A DNA stretch of 64,000 nt, taken from assembly GCA_016742275.1 (NCBI GenBank), contig JACVCD010000021.1:31712-95711 (forward strand), in the 5' to 3' direction. Below, one piece after another: positions 34,339 to 43,172 of this stretch. Positions within the stretch are counted from its first letter, which is position 1. The number at the start of each line of letters is the position of its first letter. The position numbers and the translations under genes are program-made. A model generated the notes under the pieces. The model worked only from the letters and a program-made list of their open reading frames with translations. It did no database searches and was not told the origin of the DNA. The DNA is from Gemmatimonadaceae bacterium. GTDB lineage: Bacteria; Gemmatimonadota; Gemmatimonadetes; Gemmatimonadales; Gemmatimonadaceae.

Positions 34339-37082
34339 CACGCGCTGAGCGCCTCGCGCTTGGCACGCAGTTGTTCCAGTCGACCGCGCCAATCCGCCGC
34401 CTTTGCACGCTCGGCCGCCACAACGGCTTCCGGTGCCTTGGCCACGAATCCTTCGTTGGACAGACGTCCATCGAGAGCAGTGAGCTGCTTGTCGAGCTGT
34501 GCGATTTCGGAATCCAAACGCTGCTTCTCCTTATCGAGATCGATCATGCCCGCGAGCGGTACCACGAGTTCCACTCCGCTGGCCAGCACGACCTGTGCGG
34601 CAGCACCGGCCGGCACCGTCGACGCGGCGGACACCTTGGCACGAGCCAGGGCACCCACCGTATCTGCTTGCCGCGACACTGCCTGAAGTGCATCGCCCGA
34701 CGCCACAAGGGTGGCGTCGACCCACGCACCGGGATTCACGTTGTACTCCGAACGGACCTGTCTGATCGCTACCACCGCCTCGCGCACGTATTCGAACTCG
34801 GCGCCAAGCCCAGCCGGGTTGCCGCTGGGCTCGGGCCATGCCGCCTGGGCAAGGAACGCGCCTTCGGGAGTCTGGGGCAGCTTCTGCCACAGTTCTTCGG
34901 TGATGAACGGCACCACCGGATGCAGCAATCGGAGCGCCCCATCGAAGGCGTGCGCCAACACGGCGCGCGCCACTTCACGGTCCGCCCCCTCGGCTGCGAG
35001 GCGTGGCTTGACCGACTCGAGATACCAGTCGGCCAGCTCGTTCCATACGAATCGACGCGCGGCTTCGGCATACTCGGACAGACGAAGTCCTCGACCACGT
35101 TCAGCGTCGGTCCACTCCAAGAGATCGCCGGGACGAGCGGGACCCAGCGCCGCATTGCAGTCGGCAAGGGCCACATCGAGACGCTCGAGAATCCAGCGAT
35201 CAGCCGGTGCCAACTGTGCCCGATCCAGTGCGGCGACAGGAGCCACAGGATCGGTACCCACGCGCGACAGCAGGAAGCGACCGATGTTCCACAGCTTCGT
35301 GCAGAAGTTGCGTCCCGGGGCAAACGACTTTTCGAGATCGGTGGGGTCGAGCATGACATCCACACCGAGCCCGAGTCCGGCAATCATCGTCCAACGCAGT
35401 GCATCGGCGCCGTAGAGACGCACGACATCGAGCGGATCGATGCCATTGCCCAGCGACTTGGACATCTTGCGGTGCTGCATGTCGCGCACCGTGCCATGCA
35501 GGTACACGGTGTGGAATGGCGCCTTGTCGAGGAACCAGCAGCCACTCATCACCATGCGCGCGACCCAGAAGAACAAAATCTCTGGCGCCGTGACGAGCAC
35601 ATCACCCGGATAAAACGCACGCAGGTCGGGCGTATCGTCGGGCCAGCCCAGCGTGCTGAATGGCCAGAGCCAACTCGAGAACCAGGTGTCGAGTACGTCT
35701 TCGTCCTGACGCACGGTGCCACCACAACCGGGGCAGGTGCTGACATCGGTGCGCGACACGATCGGCGTCTGTCCGCACTGCGCGTTGCAGTACCACACCG
35801 GCACGCGGTGTCCCCACCAGATCTGACGCGAGATGTTCCAGTCGCGAATGCCGTCGAGCCAATTCACGTACACCGCTTCCCACCGTTCGGGCAGAATGCG
35901 GAGCTCACCACTGCGCAATGCGGCCAACGCCTTGTCGGCGAGTGGGCGCATGCGCACGAACCACTGATCCGACAGACTTGGCTCTACGACGGTGTCGCAG
36001 CGATAGCAGTGGCGCACGCTGTGGGCGTGATTCTCCACCTTCACCAGCGCGCCAGCGGCTTCGAGCATCGGCACGATGGCCTTGCGCGCGGCAAATCGTT
36101 CGAGGCCCTGCAACGTTGCCGGCACACGACCCGCCGCTCCTTCCACTTCGCGCACGATGCCTTCGGAGTCGATGATCACCGGCATCGCCAGCCCATGACG
36201 CTTGCCGACTTCGAAGTCATTGGCGTCGTGTGCAGGCGTGATCTTCACCGCGCCTGAGCCGAAAGCCGGATCGGTGTAGCTGTCGGCGATGATGGGAATG
36301 CGCACTCCATTGATCGGCAGCAGAACTTCCTTGCCGATCAACTGCTGATAGCGCTCATCATCGGGATTCACCGCCACTGCCACGTCACCCAGCATGGTCT
36401 CGGGGCGGGTCGTGGCAACCGTGATCGACTGCGAAGGATCGTCAGCCAACGGGTACTGCAGGTGATACAGCTTGCCGTTGGTGTCCGTGAACTCCGCTTC
36501 TTCGTCGCTCAGCGATGTGCCGCAGCGCGGGCACCAGTGAATGACACGATGCCCCTTGTACACAAGGCCATCTTCGTGGAGACGCACAAACGTTTCACGC
36601 ACCGCGCGCGACAGCTCAGGCGAAAACGTGTAGGCCGTGCGCGTCCAGTCGGCGCTGGCACCGATCGACTTGAGCTGCCCCAGAATCTCGCCGCCGGTCT
36701 TGTCCACGAACTCGGCCACGCGCGCAACAAACGCCTCGCGCCCGATGTCGAAGCGTGTCTTGCCTTCGGCGGCCAGCTGCTTCTCCACGACATTCTGCGT
36801 GGCAATGCCCGCGTGGTCGGTGCCCGGTACCCAGAGCGCTTCGTCGCCGGCCATGCGTCGCCAGCGAATGAGCACGTCCTGCACGGTGTTGTTGAGGCCA
36901 TGCCCCATGTGCAGCACCGCCGTGACATTGGGCGGCGGAATGACAATGACAAATGGCTCACGCGTCGCCGCGCGCGCGGGATCGGCCGTGAATACCCCGT
37001 GTTCAGTCCAACGGGGGTACCAGGCGGCCTCAGTGGCCGCCGCGTCGTATGTGGTCGGCAGTGACGTATCAGGGGCAGTCAT
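34338..37082 (-). CDS. valS: Valyl-tRNA synthetase
   Basis: The protein has 914 residues from ATG 37082. The class I HIGH motif is in PPPNVTAVLHMGHGLNN near residue 50, and KMSKS in HRKMSKSLGNGIDPLD near 535. The editing (CP1) domain has TTRPETMLGDVAVAV. The C-terminal tRNA-binding coiled coil (DLDKEKQRLDSEIAQLDKQL) is present. A CxxC pair in CPGCGG and CPRCGT suggests a zinc-bound module. It is downstream of the BON-domain gene and couples to the lipoprotein gene through a TGATG overlap. Confidence 0.97.
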   Translation of the reverse strand: MTAPDTSLPTTYDAAATEAAWYPRWTEHGVFTADPARAATREPFVIVIPPPNVTAVLHMGHGLNNTVQDVLIRWRRMAGDEALWVPGTDHAGIATQNVVEKQLAAEGKTRFDIGREAFVARVAEFVDKTGGEILGQLKSIGASADWTRTAYTFSPELSRAVRETFVRLHEDGLVYKGHRVIHWCPRCGTSLSDEEAEFTDTNGKLYHLQYPLADDPSQSITVATTRPETMLGDVAVAVNPDDERYQQLIGKEVLLPINGVRIPIIADSYTDPAFGSGAVKITPAHDANDFEVGKRHGLAMPVIIDSEGIVREVEGAAGRVPATLQGLERFAARKAIVPMLEAAGALVKVENHAHSVRHCYRCDTVVEPSLSDQWFVRMRPLADKALAALRSGELRILPERWEAVYVNWLDGIRDWNISRQIWWGHRVPVWYCNAQCGQTPIVSRTDVSTCPGCGGTVRQDEDVLDTWFSSWLWPFSTLGWPDDTPDLRAFYPGDVLVTAPEILFFWVARMVMSGCWFLDKAPFHTVYLHGTVRDMQHRKMSKSLGNGIDPLDVVRLYGADALRWTMIAGLGLGVDVMLDPTDLEKSFAPGRNFCTKLWNIGRFLLSRVGTDPVAPVAALDRAQLAPADRWILERLDVALADCNAALGPARPGDLLEWTDAERGRGLRLSEYAEAARRFVWNELADWYLESVKPRLAAEGADREVARAVLAHAFDGALRLLHPVVPFITEELWQKLPQTPEGAFLAQAAWPEPSGNPAGLGAEFEYVREAVVAIRQVRSEYNVNPGAWVDATLVASGDALQAVSRQADTVGALARAKVSAASTVPAGAAAQVVLASGVELVVPLAGMIDLDKEKQRLDSEIAQLDKQLTALDGRLSNEGFVAKAPEAVVAAERAKAADWRGRLEQLRAKREALSA

Positions 37083-37108
37083 GCGCGCAAGATAACCACC
37101 CAACCCAG

Positions 37109-37128
37109 CCGGAGCCGCGTGGCTCCGG
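37109..37128 (-). terminator. Hairpin between BON-domain gene and valS
   Basis: CCGGAGCC (37109-37116) and GGCTCCGG (37121-37128) form a perfect stem with a GCGT loop, 17 bases beyond the BON gene stop on the minus strand. T-tract absent. Confidence 0.5.
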
Positions 37129-37144
37129 GTTTCGAGCCTTTGCG

Positions 37145-37762
37145 TCAGCCTGTGGCTGATGACCGCAGGACCAAGGCGTTGATCACCTGATGCACGCCCG
37201 GCACACCGCGAGCAATTGTCACGGCGTAGTCCATCTCCGACGGACGGGTGACCCAGCCCGTTAGCTCGATCGTACCATCGCCATCAGACGAGATGTCGAT
37301 GGAGCGCTCCATCAGCATCGGATCGTTTCCGAAGGCTTCGAGGACCCGGTGCTCCAGCTCCTCGGCCGTGGGAATGAGCTCAATCGCACGACGCGCGTCA
37401 CTCGGGGCTTCGACGCTTTCCGGAAAATCTGCGGCGTCTTCGTCCGCATGGTCGTGATGATCATGCGCAAAGTGCAGATGCGACATCGCCTCGGGCGCCA
37501 GTTCTGAATCGTCGTCGGCCAGATCGTCAAAATGCTGCGAACGGCGGGCGTCGCCGCGCCATCCGCTCGTTTTGTGACGCTTACGGGACTTGAGGCCCGC
37601 GCGACGGGCCAAACCGTCCACCCCCCCAAAGCGGTCCGCCAGGGCCATTCCCAAGGCCAAGCCTGCCACTGCGCCGAGAGCGACCAGGGCCAGCGTGCCA
37701 CCATTCGATGCACCGGAACGGCGCAGCGTGTGCAACGATCGTGATGTCCGTGAAATGCGCAT
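37145..37762 (-). CDS. BON-domain membrane protein with His/Asp-rich segment
   Basis: The protein has 205 residues. One N-terminal membrane segment, TLALVALGAVAGLALGMAL (about 23-41), is followed by a basic stretch (KSRKRHKTSGWRG), an acidic/histidine-rich segment HLHFAHDHHDHADEDAAD near 94-111, and a C-terminal BON domain (LEHRVLEAFGNDPML ... TIELTGWVTRPSE ... ALVLRS, about 135-200). BON domains bind phospholipid surfaces in periplasmic proteins such as OsmY. The His cluster could bind metal. It is divergent from thrS with 180 bases between the two starts. Confidence 0.82.
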   Translation of the reverse strand: MRISRTSRSLHTLRRSGASNGGTLALVALGAVAGLALGMALADRFGGVDGLARRAGLKSRKRHKTSGWRGDARRSQHFDDLADDDSELAPEAMSHLHFAHDHHDHADEDAADFPESVEAPSDARRAIELIPTAEELEHRVLEAFGNDPMLMERSIDISSDGDGTIELTGWVTRPSEMDYAVTIARGVPGVHQVINALVLRSSATG

Positions 37763-37942
37763 GTCGTCCAGGTAGTCAGACCAAGGTGGTCAGATGCGGG
37801 CCGTGCGTGGCGCCTCCCGCTCGTGAAGGATAACTTAGGTGGCTCTACCCAGCGAGGTCACATCCGTGCCACTGGGGCGTTCGATCCACTCTCGCAGGTT
37901 TCGCCGATGATTGCCGGTCCGTCCACTGCAGCTGCTGACGCC

Positions 37943-39916
37943 ATGATCGTACTCACACTTCCGGACGGTTCCACGCGCGAGGTCGCGGCGGGAACTCTTG
38001 GCCGTGATGTGGTGGCGACTATCGGCGCGCGGCTGTTGCAGGCCTCACTGGCAGTGGCCGTGGACGGCGAAGTGATGGACCTCATGACGCCGCTGCGTTC
38101 GTCGGGCGCGTTTGTGGTCATCACGGACAAGGATCCGCGCGCGTTGGCCGTGCTGCGCCACAGCGGCGCGCACATTCTCGCTACGGCCGTGCGGCGTCTG
38201 CGTCCCGATGCGAAGATCGGTTTCGGTCCGGCCATCGATGACGGGTTCTACTACGACTTCGAAGTGGACAAGCCGTTCACGCCTGAAGACCTCGCGGCGT
38301 TCGAAGCGGAGATGAAGAAGGTCGTTGCCGAGAAGTACCCGTTTGTGCGGGCGGAGGTGTCGGTCGACGAGGCCAAGAAGCTCTTTGTTGACGACCCGCT
38401 CAAGCTTGAGCGTCTCGCCGACTTCGACGGTACTGACGAGATCATCTCGACGTACACGGACGGACCCTTCATCGATCTGTGTCGTGGGCCGCACGTGCCC
38501 GACACATCGCACCTCAAGCATTTCAAGCTGCTGCACACAGCCGGCGCATACTGGCGCGGCGATGTGAAGCGTCAGATGCTGCAGCGCATCTACGCCACGG
38601 CCTTCTTCAAGAAGGACGAGCTCGAGCAGCACCTGCACAATCTCGAGGAAGCGAAGAAGCGCGATCACCGGGTGCTCGGCAAATCGCTCGGCCTGTTCCA
38701 GCTGTTCCCGCATGCGCCAGGTGCGGCATTCTGGACGCCCAAGGGCACGACGTTGTACAACACGCTCGAAGGCTTTGTGCGTGAGCGGCAGGCGGAAGAC
38801 TTTCAGGAGGTCAAAACGCCGCTGTTGTACAACAAGATGCTGTGGGAGCAGTCGGGTCACTGGGGCAAGTACAAGGAGAACATGTTCCTCGTGCTCGACA
38901 ACGAGACGGGGGAGCACGACATGTCGCTCAAGCCCATGAACTGCCCGTCGCACTACGTGCTGTTCGGCTCGCACAAGCATTCGTATCGCGAATTGCCGGT
39001 GCGTTACGTGACGTTCGATGTGCTGCACCGCAATGAGCTGTCGGGCGCGTTGTCCGGACTTACGCGTGTGCGCCAGTTCTCACAGGACGACTGTCACGTC
39101 TTCCTGCGCGAGGATCAGATCGCCAGCGAAGTGCGCTTCCTGCTCGAGTTCATTCTCGGCTACTACGACACATTCGGTCTCAAGGCCACGCTCAAGTTTG
39201 CCACGCGTCCCGAACAGCGTATCGGCAGCGATGAGCTGTGGGATCGCGCCGAGGGTGCGCTCAAGGCGGCGCTCGAGAGCACGGGTCGTGCATACGAGAT
39301 GAAGGAAGGCGACGGCGCGTTCTACGGTCCCAAGATCGACTTTGACGTCACGGACAGCATTGGGCGCGCGTGGCAGTTGGGTACCATTCAGCTCGACTAC
39401 AACGCTCCCGAGCGCTTCGATCTCACGTATACGGGTGACGACAACGCGCCGCATCGTCCGGTGGTTATTCACCGTGCGGTGAGTGGTTCGTTCGAGCGCT
39501 TCATTGCCATCCTCATCGAGCACTTTGCTGGTGCCTTCCCGGTGTGGTTGGCTCCGGAGCAGGTGCGCGTGATTCCCATCGCGATCGATTACAACGAGCA
39601 TGCGCAGGCGCTCGTCAACCGTCTCAAGAAGAGCGGCATCCGGGCCACGCTCGATGCGCGCAACGAGACGCTCAACTATCGCGTGCGTGAAGGTGAGGTC
39701 GAGAAGGTGCCGTACATGTGCGTGATCGGTCGCCGAGAAGCGGAAGAGCAGACGGTGGCGTTGCGTACCCGCGGAGCAGGGAAGAAGCAGGAGATCCTGT
39801 CGCAGGACGCTTTCCTCGAACGACTGCTTCACGAGGTCAGCACCCGCGCTCTCGCTCCGTATGCCGAGGCTGCCGCGCCGGCTTCGGACACTGACACGGC
39901 GGAGGCCACTGCGTGA
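37943..39916 (+). CDS. thrS: Threonyl-tRNA synthetase
   Basis: The protein has 657 residues from ATG 37943, chosen because the conserved TGS domain begins at once (MIVLTLPDGSTREV). ATG 37907 and GTG 37823 are in-frame alternatives without stronger ribosome-binding sites. The editing domain has HSGAHILATAVRRL and the metal-site CRGPHVPDTSHLKHF. The class II core shows motif 2 near RYVTFDVLHRNELSGALSGL, the zinc ligand Cys in KPMNCPSHYVLFG and motif 3 near HRPVVIHRAVSGSFERF. The anticodon domain is intact. The stop overlaps the next gene's GTG (GTGA), coupling it to a GGDEF protein. I looked for a T-box leader upstream and saw none. Confidence 0.97.
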   Translation: MIVLTLPDGSTREVAAGTLGRDVVATIGARLLQASLAVAVDGEVMDLMTPLRSSGAFVVITDKDPRALAVLRHSGAHILATAVRRLRPDAKIGFGPAIDDGFYYDFEVDKPFTPEDLAAFEAEMKKVVAEKYPFVRAEVSVDEAKKLFVDDPLKLERLADFDGTDEIISTYTDGPFIDLCRGPHVPDTSHLKHFKLLHTAGAYWRGDVKRQMLQRIYATAFFKKDELEQHLHNLEEAKKRDHRVLGKSLGLFQLFPHAPGAAFWTPKGTTLYNTLEGFVRERQAEDFQEVKTPLLYNKMLWEQSGHWGKYKENMFLVLDNETGEHDMSLKPMNCPSHYVLFGSHKHSYRELPVRYVTFDVLHRNELSGALSGLTRVRQFSQDDCHVFLREDQIASEVRFLLEFILGYYDTFGLKATLKFATRPEQRIGSDELWDRAEGALKAALESTGRAYEMKEGDGAFYGPKIDFDVTDSIGRAWQLGTIQLDYNAPERFDLTYTGDDNAPHRPVVIHRAVSGSFERFIAILIEHFAGAFPVWLAPEQVRVIPIAIDYNEHAQALVNRLKKSGIRATLDARNETLNYRVREGEVEKVPYMCVIGRREAEEQTVALRTRGAGKKQEILSQDAFLERLLHEVSTRALAPYAEAAAPASDTDTAEATA

Positions 39917-41157
39917 CGCCTGAAGCGCTGCTGGATCTGTTCCTGCTTTCGCCCGTCGGCCTCGTGGAGTTGGACGAGGACGGACGGGTCGAGGTGGCCA
40001 ATCTGGCCGCGCGACGATTGCTCTCCCCGTTCACCCCCAGCGGATCACTGGAAGATCTGGTGGGGGCTCTCAACACCATCGCGCCTGATTTGTCGGCGCG
40101 CGTGCGCGGTTTCGATAGTCCGCGTGGTGTGATCGTGGACAGTGTCGAACTGCTCGCGCCGGGCCAGCAGCACGGGGTGTTTCTGTCGCTGGTGAAGGTG
40201 GCGACGGGCCGCATTGTCGCTGTCGCGACGGATGCGGCGGAGCTGGCGAGTGCACGAGGCCTCGTGGCCCGTCTCGAACAGCGCATGCAGGCCATCGAAG
40301 GTGCGGTGCGTGAATACGCGATCTACACCATCGATCGTACAGGTGTGATCGATAGCTGGAGTGTGGCGGCGGAGCGCGTACATCAGTGGCCAGCGTCGGT
40401 GGCCGTCGGGCAGCCCATGACCATGCTGCTGTCGCCGGACCATGGGGAAGGCTATCTGCAGGACACGCTCACACTGGCTGCACGGAACGGTTGGTGTGAA
40501 GAAGAGGGACATCGTCAACGTCAGGACGGTACGACCTTCTGGGCCAGTACCGTTGTTACGGCATTGCGTGGCGCGTCTGGTGATGCAGTCGGTTTCTCGG
40601 TGGTCACGCACGATGTGTCGGAGCGGCGCAAGCTTGAGGAACAGCTGCGTGACGATGCCTCGAGCGCCACGGACTATCTCACCGGCGTTTCAGCGCGGCG
40701 CGCGTTCTTCGACGTGGCGCAATCCGAGGTGGCACGTGCCCGTCGTTATGGTCAGCCGCTCACGCTGCTGCTCGTTGACCCCGATCACTTCCGGGATGCG
40801 GTCGATCAGCACGGTGAATCGTTTTCGAACGAATGGCTGCGCGCGATTGCATGGGTGTGCCGTCAGGAATCGCGTACGACCGACGTTGTTGGTCGTGTAG
40901 GCGGTGAAGCCTTTGCCGTGCTGCTGCCCAGTACCGAGTTGTCAGGCGGTCTCGTGCTGGCCGAACGTATTCGCGAGCGTATGCAGCGCCATGTGTTTGC
41001 CGGTGATTATCAGGCGGTGCGGAGTACGCTCTCGATTGGAGTCGCTGAAGTGAACGACGGCATCACTAGTGTTGATGGGCTCATGACCACGGCTGGTACG
41101 GCGGTCGAGCGCGCGCGGCAGGCGGGGATGAATCTGGTGGTTGGGTACGACGACTAG
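39913..41157 (+). CDS. PAS-GGDEF protein with degenerate active site (probable c-di-GMP receptor)
   Basis: The protein has 414 residues and starts at GTG 39913 inside the thrS stop. It has two PAS-like domains (about 5-110 and 125-235, the second with EYAIYTIDRTGVIDSWS) and a GGDEF domain (250-410). The signature reads GGEAF at 330-334, so the acidic fourth position is Ala. The usual FKxxND...GH..GD block is FRDAVDQHGESFSNE, lacking the guanine-contacting Asn and the GD. The inhibitory site RTTD lies exactly five residues before GGEAF. Loss of catalysis with a retained I-site suggests a c-di-GMP sensor. No membrane segment, so it is cytoplasmic. Confidence 0.85.
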   Translation: MTPEALLDLFLLSPVGLVELDEDGRVEVANLAARRLLSPFTPSGSLEDLVGALNTIAPDLSARVRGFDSPRGVIVDSVELLAPGQQHGVFLSLVKVATGRIVAVATDAAELASARGLVARLEQRMQAIEGAVREYAIYTIDRTGVIDSWSVAAERVHQWPASVAVGQPMTMLLSPDHGEGYLQDTLTLAARNGWCEEEGHRQRQDGTTFWASTVVTALRGASGDAVGFSVVTHDVSERRKLEEQLRDDASSATDYLTGVSARRAFFDVAQSEVARARRYGQPLTLLLVDPDHFRDAVDQHGESFSNEWLRAIAWVCRQESRTTDVVGRVGGEAFAVLLPSTELSGGLVLAERIRERMQRHVFAGDYQAVRSTLSIGVAEVNDGITSVDGLMTTAGTAVERARQAGMNLVVGYDD

Positions 41158-41182
41158 TCCTGGAGTTGGGCGAGTCGGTCAA

Positions 41183-41314
41183 CTGCACACGCAGAGCCGC
41201 AGAGGAAAAAAGAGTCGCGGAGAAACGCCCCAATTCCTGGGCACTTCTCCGCGATTCTTTTTTGGAGATGTTCTCTGTGACTCTTTGTTTTTCTCTGCGG
41301 CTCTGCGTGCGCAG
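41183..41314. repeat. Long intergenic palindrome with nested second hairpin
   Basis: Outer arms (from 41183 and ending 41314) pair over about 40 bases with few mismatches, including CACGCAGAGCCGCAGAG with its complement. The inner part of the left arm can instead pair with a nearer segment (GTCGCGGAGAA with TTCTCCGCGAT, around a GCCC/GGGC mini-stem). It lies between the convergent ends of the GGDEF gene and the plug-protein gene, so it may terminate both. Confidence 0.88.
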
Positions 41315-41328
41315 TTTAGCGGTCTTGC

Positions 41329-42852
41329 TTATCGATCCGAAGGCGGCCGCTTTGCACCCGTCCACACCACAATCGACCCGCATCCATTCCGATCCTGGAA
41401 CTGAATGGGCACGCTGCCGGTGCGCGGATAGATCTCGACAGCCCGGATATCCCCGGGGTTCACGAGATTGTCCAACACCCCATTCGGGGCTGGGGTGAGC
41501 AGGCCGTTCAGGAAGACGGACGGCACGCAGGTACCTGTGCCGGCATTGCCTCGCATCATCACGCGATCTGAGCCGAGGTTGCCCGGCTGCACCTGCACAC
41601 CGGGCGTCGCACGAAAGATGTCGGCCGTGTACTGCGCGTTGCGTCGCGCGAGTGCCGCATCGTCCATGTAGTAGCCGCCACCCATCTTGCGGCGCTCCTC
41701 GAAGCCTGCCATCTGCTGCGCCCAGCGATCGGCGCGCACCTTCACCGTATCGACCGTTGGCGTCAGCGAAGCCATCGCCACTTCGGCAGACGCCTCGATA
41801 TCGTCGATGATATCGACCGGCACACGCATGGGTTCAAAGCCTACGGCACGTGCTTCGATCATCCAGCTGCCGCCGGGCAATGAGTCGAGCGAGAACTGTC
41901 CGTTGGCATTCGATGCGGCCGTTCCGGCGGCACCTGGAAGTGAGACACGCGCACCCGACAGCGGACGACCGAGTGAATCGCGTACGACACCGCGAACACG
42001 CCCAGAGCCGCGCAATTGCGTGATGTTGCGGCCGGCCGCGCCTTCGGCAGCGACGCGCTCCGGATTGGCGATGTAGATGTCACGCACGAGAAGACCGTGC
42101 GAAGGAATCTTGAATTCCACCACACCGCTCGAATCTTTGCCTGCATAGGCGCGCGATGTGATTTGCGCTTCCGGTGGCAAGCCGCACACGGCAAACGCAC
42201 CCGCAGCTGAGGCATCGGCAAAACGAGTGGGGAAGCGGCGCTGCAGACCGTTTCCTGCGAGGACGGTTTCGCGGAACTGGGCACGCACACGCGCCGTCGC
42301 CTCGAGCGGCGTGCCGCGGGCGGTTCTGACCAGTCCCACCCACGCGCCTTCGGCCATGCCAGAACCCGCGTTCCCGCAGGCCGTCGCCAAAATGGTGGCC
42401 GGACTCGGCACACCAAGGGGCAGGGTCACATCACCTGAATTGGCGACATTCACCTGCACGATGCGCGTGTCGAGACCGAGGCGATCGAGCTGCGGGTGAA
42501 TCATTCCCACGAAGTACATGCCGACGCGCACAGAATCGATCACGAAACTGCCAAGGCTATCGGTGCGCACACTGCGCACCTTGCTCGGATCCTGCGCATC
42601 GACGAACTGAATGGTGGCCTGCGCGAGTGGAGCGAGCGCAACGCTGTCGTAGACATCTCCACGAACCCGGGCCAGCGGAATGGCCAAGGTCGGTGTGGCG
42701 GGAGCGGGCGTCGCTGTTGGCGGAGCCGCCGGCGGCTTGGAAACCGGGGGCTGACGCTGAACGGGGCGCACCTGGGCGCCCAGCGCGTCCGTCGCAGGGG
42801 AGATCGTCAGCGCCAAGGGCAGCGCCAGCAAAGACAGGAAAATCGGTCGCAT
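41329..42852 (-). CDS. Exported carboxypeptidase-regulatory plus TonB-plug protein without a barrel
   Basis: The protein has 507 residues. The signal peptide (FLSLLALPLALTISPATDALGAQ) is followed by a Pro/Ala/Thr linker, a first beta domain (ARVRGDVYDSVALAPLAQAT near 62, DSLGSFVIDSVRVGMYFVG), a second carboxypeptidase-regulatory domain (VRGVVRDSLGRPLSGARVSL near 285), and a C-terminal TonB-receptor plug domain (ARRNAQYTADIFRATPGVQV, PSVFLNGLL, DIRAVEIYPRTG) ending GCGSIVVWTGAKRPPSDR. The protein stops right after the plug, so no outer-membrane barrel is encoded. Such plug-only proteins seem frequent in Gemmatimonadota; their role is not known to me. Confidence 0.8.
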   Translation of the reverse strand: MRPIFLSLLALPLALTISPATDALGAQVRPVQRQPPVSKPPAAPPTATPAPATPTLAIPLARVRGDVYDSVALAPLAQATIQFVDAQDPSKVRSVRTDSLGSFVIDSVRVGMYFVGMIHPQLDRLGLDTRIVQVNVANSGDVTLPLGVPSPATILATACGNAGSGMAEGAWVGLVRTARGTPLEATARVRAQFRETVLAGNGLQRRFPTRFADASAAGAFAVCGLPPEAQITSRAYAGKDSSGVVEFKIPSHGLLVRDIYIANPERVAAEGAAGRNITQLRGSGRVRGVVRDSLGRPLSGARVSLPGAAGTAASNANGQFSLDSLPGGSWMIEARAVGFEPMRVPVDIIDDIEASAEVAMASLTPTVDTVKVRADRWAQQMAGFEERRKMGGGYYMDDAALARRNAQYTADIFRATPGVQVQPGNLGSDRVMMRGNAGTGTCVPSVFLNGLLTPAPNGVLDNLVNPGDIRAVEIYPRTGSVPIQFQDRNGCGSIVVWTGAKRPPSDR

Positions 42853-43172
42853 ACCGCAACTTCAGGGTAGGGGGCACGGTCCTCAACCCCTCACAATGGC
42901 GGGGCCGCCATGAGAGGTGGGACACAGCGAGATACGCGGGGACCAATGCGATGTTCCTGAAAATGTCGCTCGCATTTCCCCTGGATCTGACACCTTTTCC
43001 AGAGGAAATGATGCTTGCCGCTGACCTGCGGCCTGTCCCTTTGGTTATTTTGCGGGGCTACCCCCTCAGATGCCCAGTTGGGCTCTCCTGAACGGTGGTG
43101 CGCGTCCCCTTTCCGGACGCGCCGCGCGGCGGTCCCGCGGGTCGCCGCTTCCCCGCAGTCGCTTTCTCGATC
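42853..43172. promoter_or_regulatory. Divergent intergenic region with 13-bp inverted repeat at 42973-43010
   Basis: This 320-base gap separates the start of the plug-protein gene (minus) from the thiolase start (plus), so it should hold both promoters. The only clear structure is an inverted repeat: the 13-base left arm at 42973-42985 (CATTTCCCCTGGA) and the right arm at 42998-43010 differ from perfect complementarity at one base, around a 12-base spacer. It could be an operator for the acyl-CoA catabolism genes or a transcript hairpin. I see no convincing -35/-10 pair. Confidence 0.5.

Noticed and set aside
34233..36257. 674-codon open frame on the plus strand opposite valS
   Set aside because: Long antisense frames are expected in G+C-rich genes. 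The composition is His/Arg-rich with no recognisable domain, while valS on the other strand is certain.
37763..37942. Possible T-box or other leader riboswitch before thrS
   Set aside because: No specifier stem or conserved T-box sequence is visible, and this group is not known to me to use T-boxes. Only a short imperfect dyad (CAGACCA/TGGTCAG) was seen.
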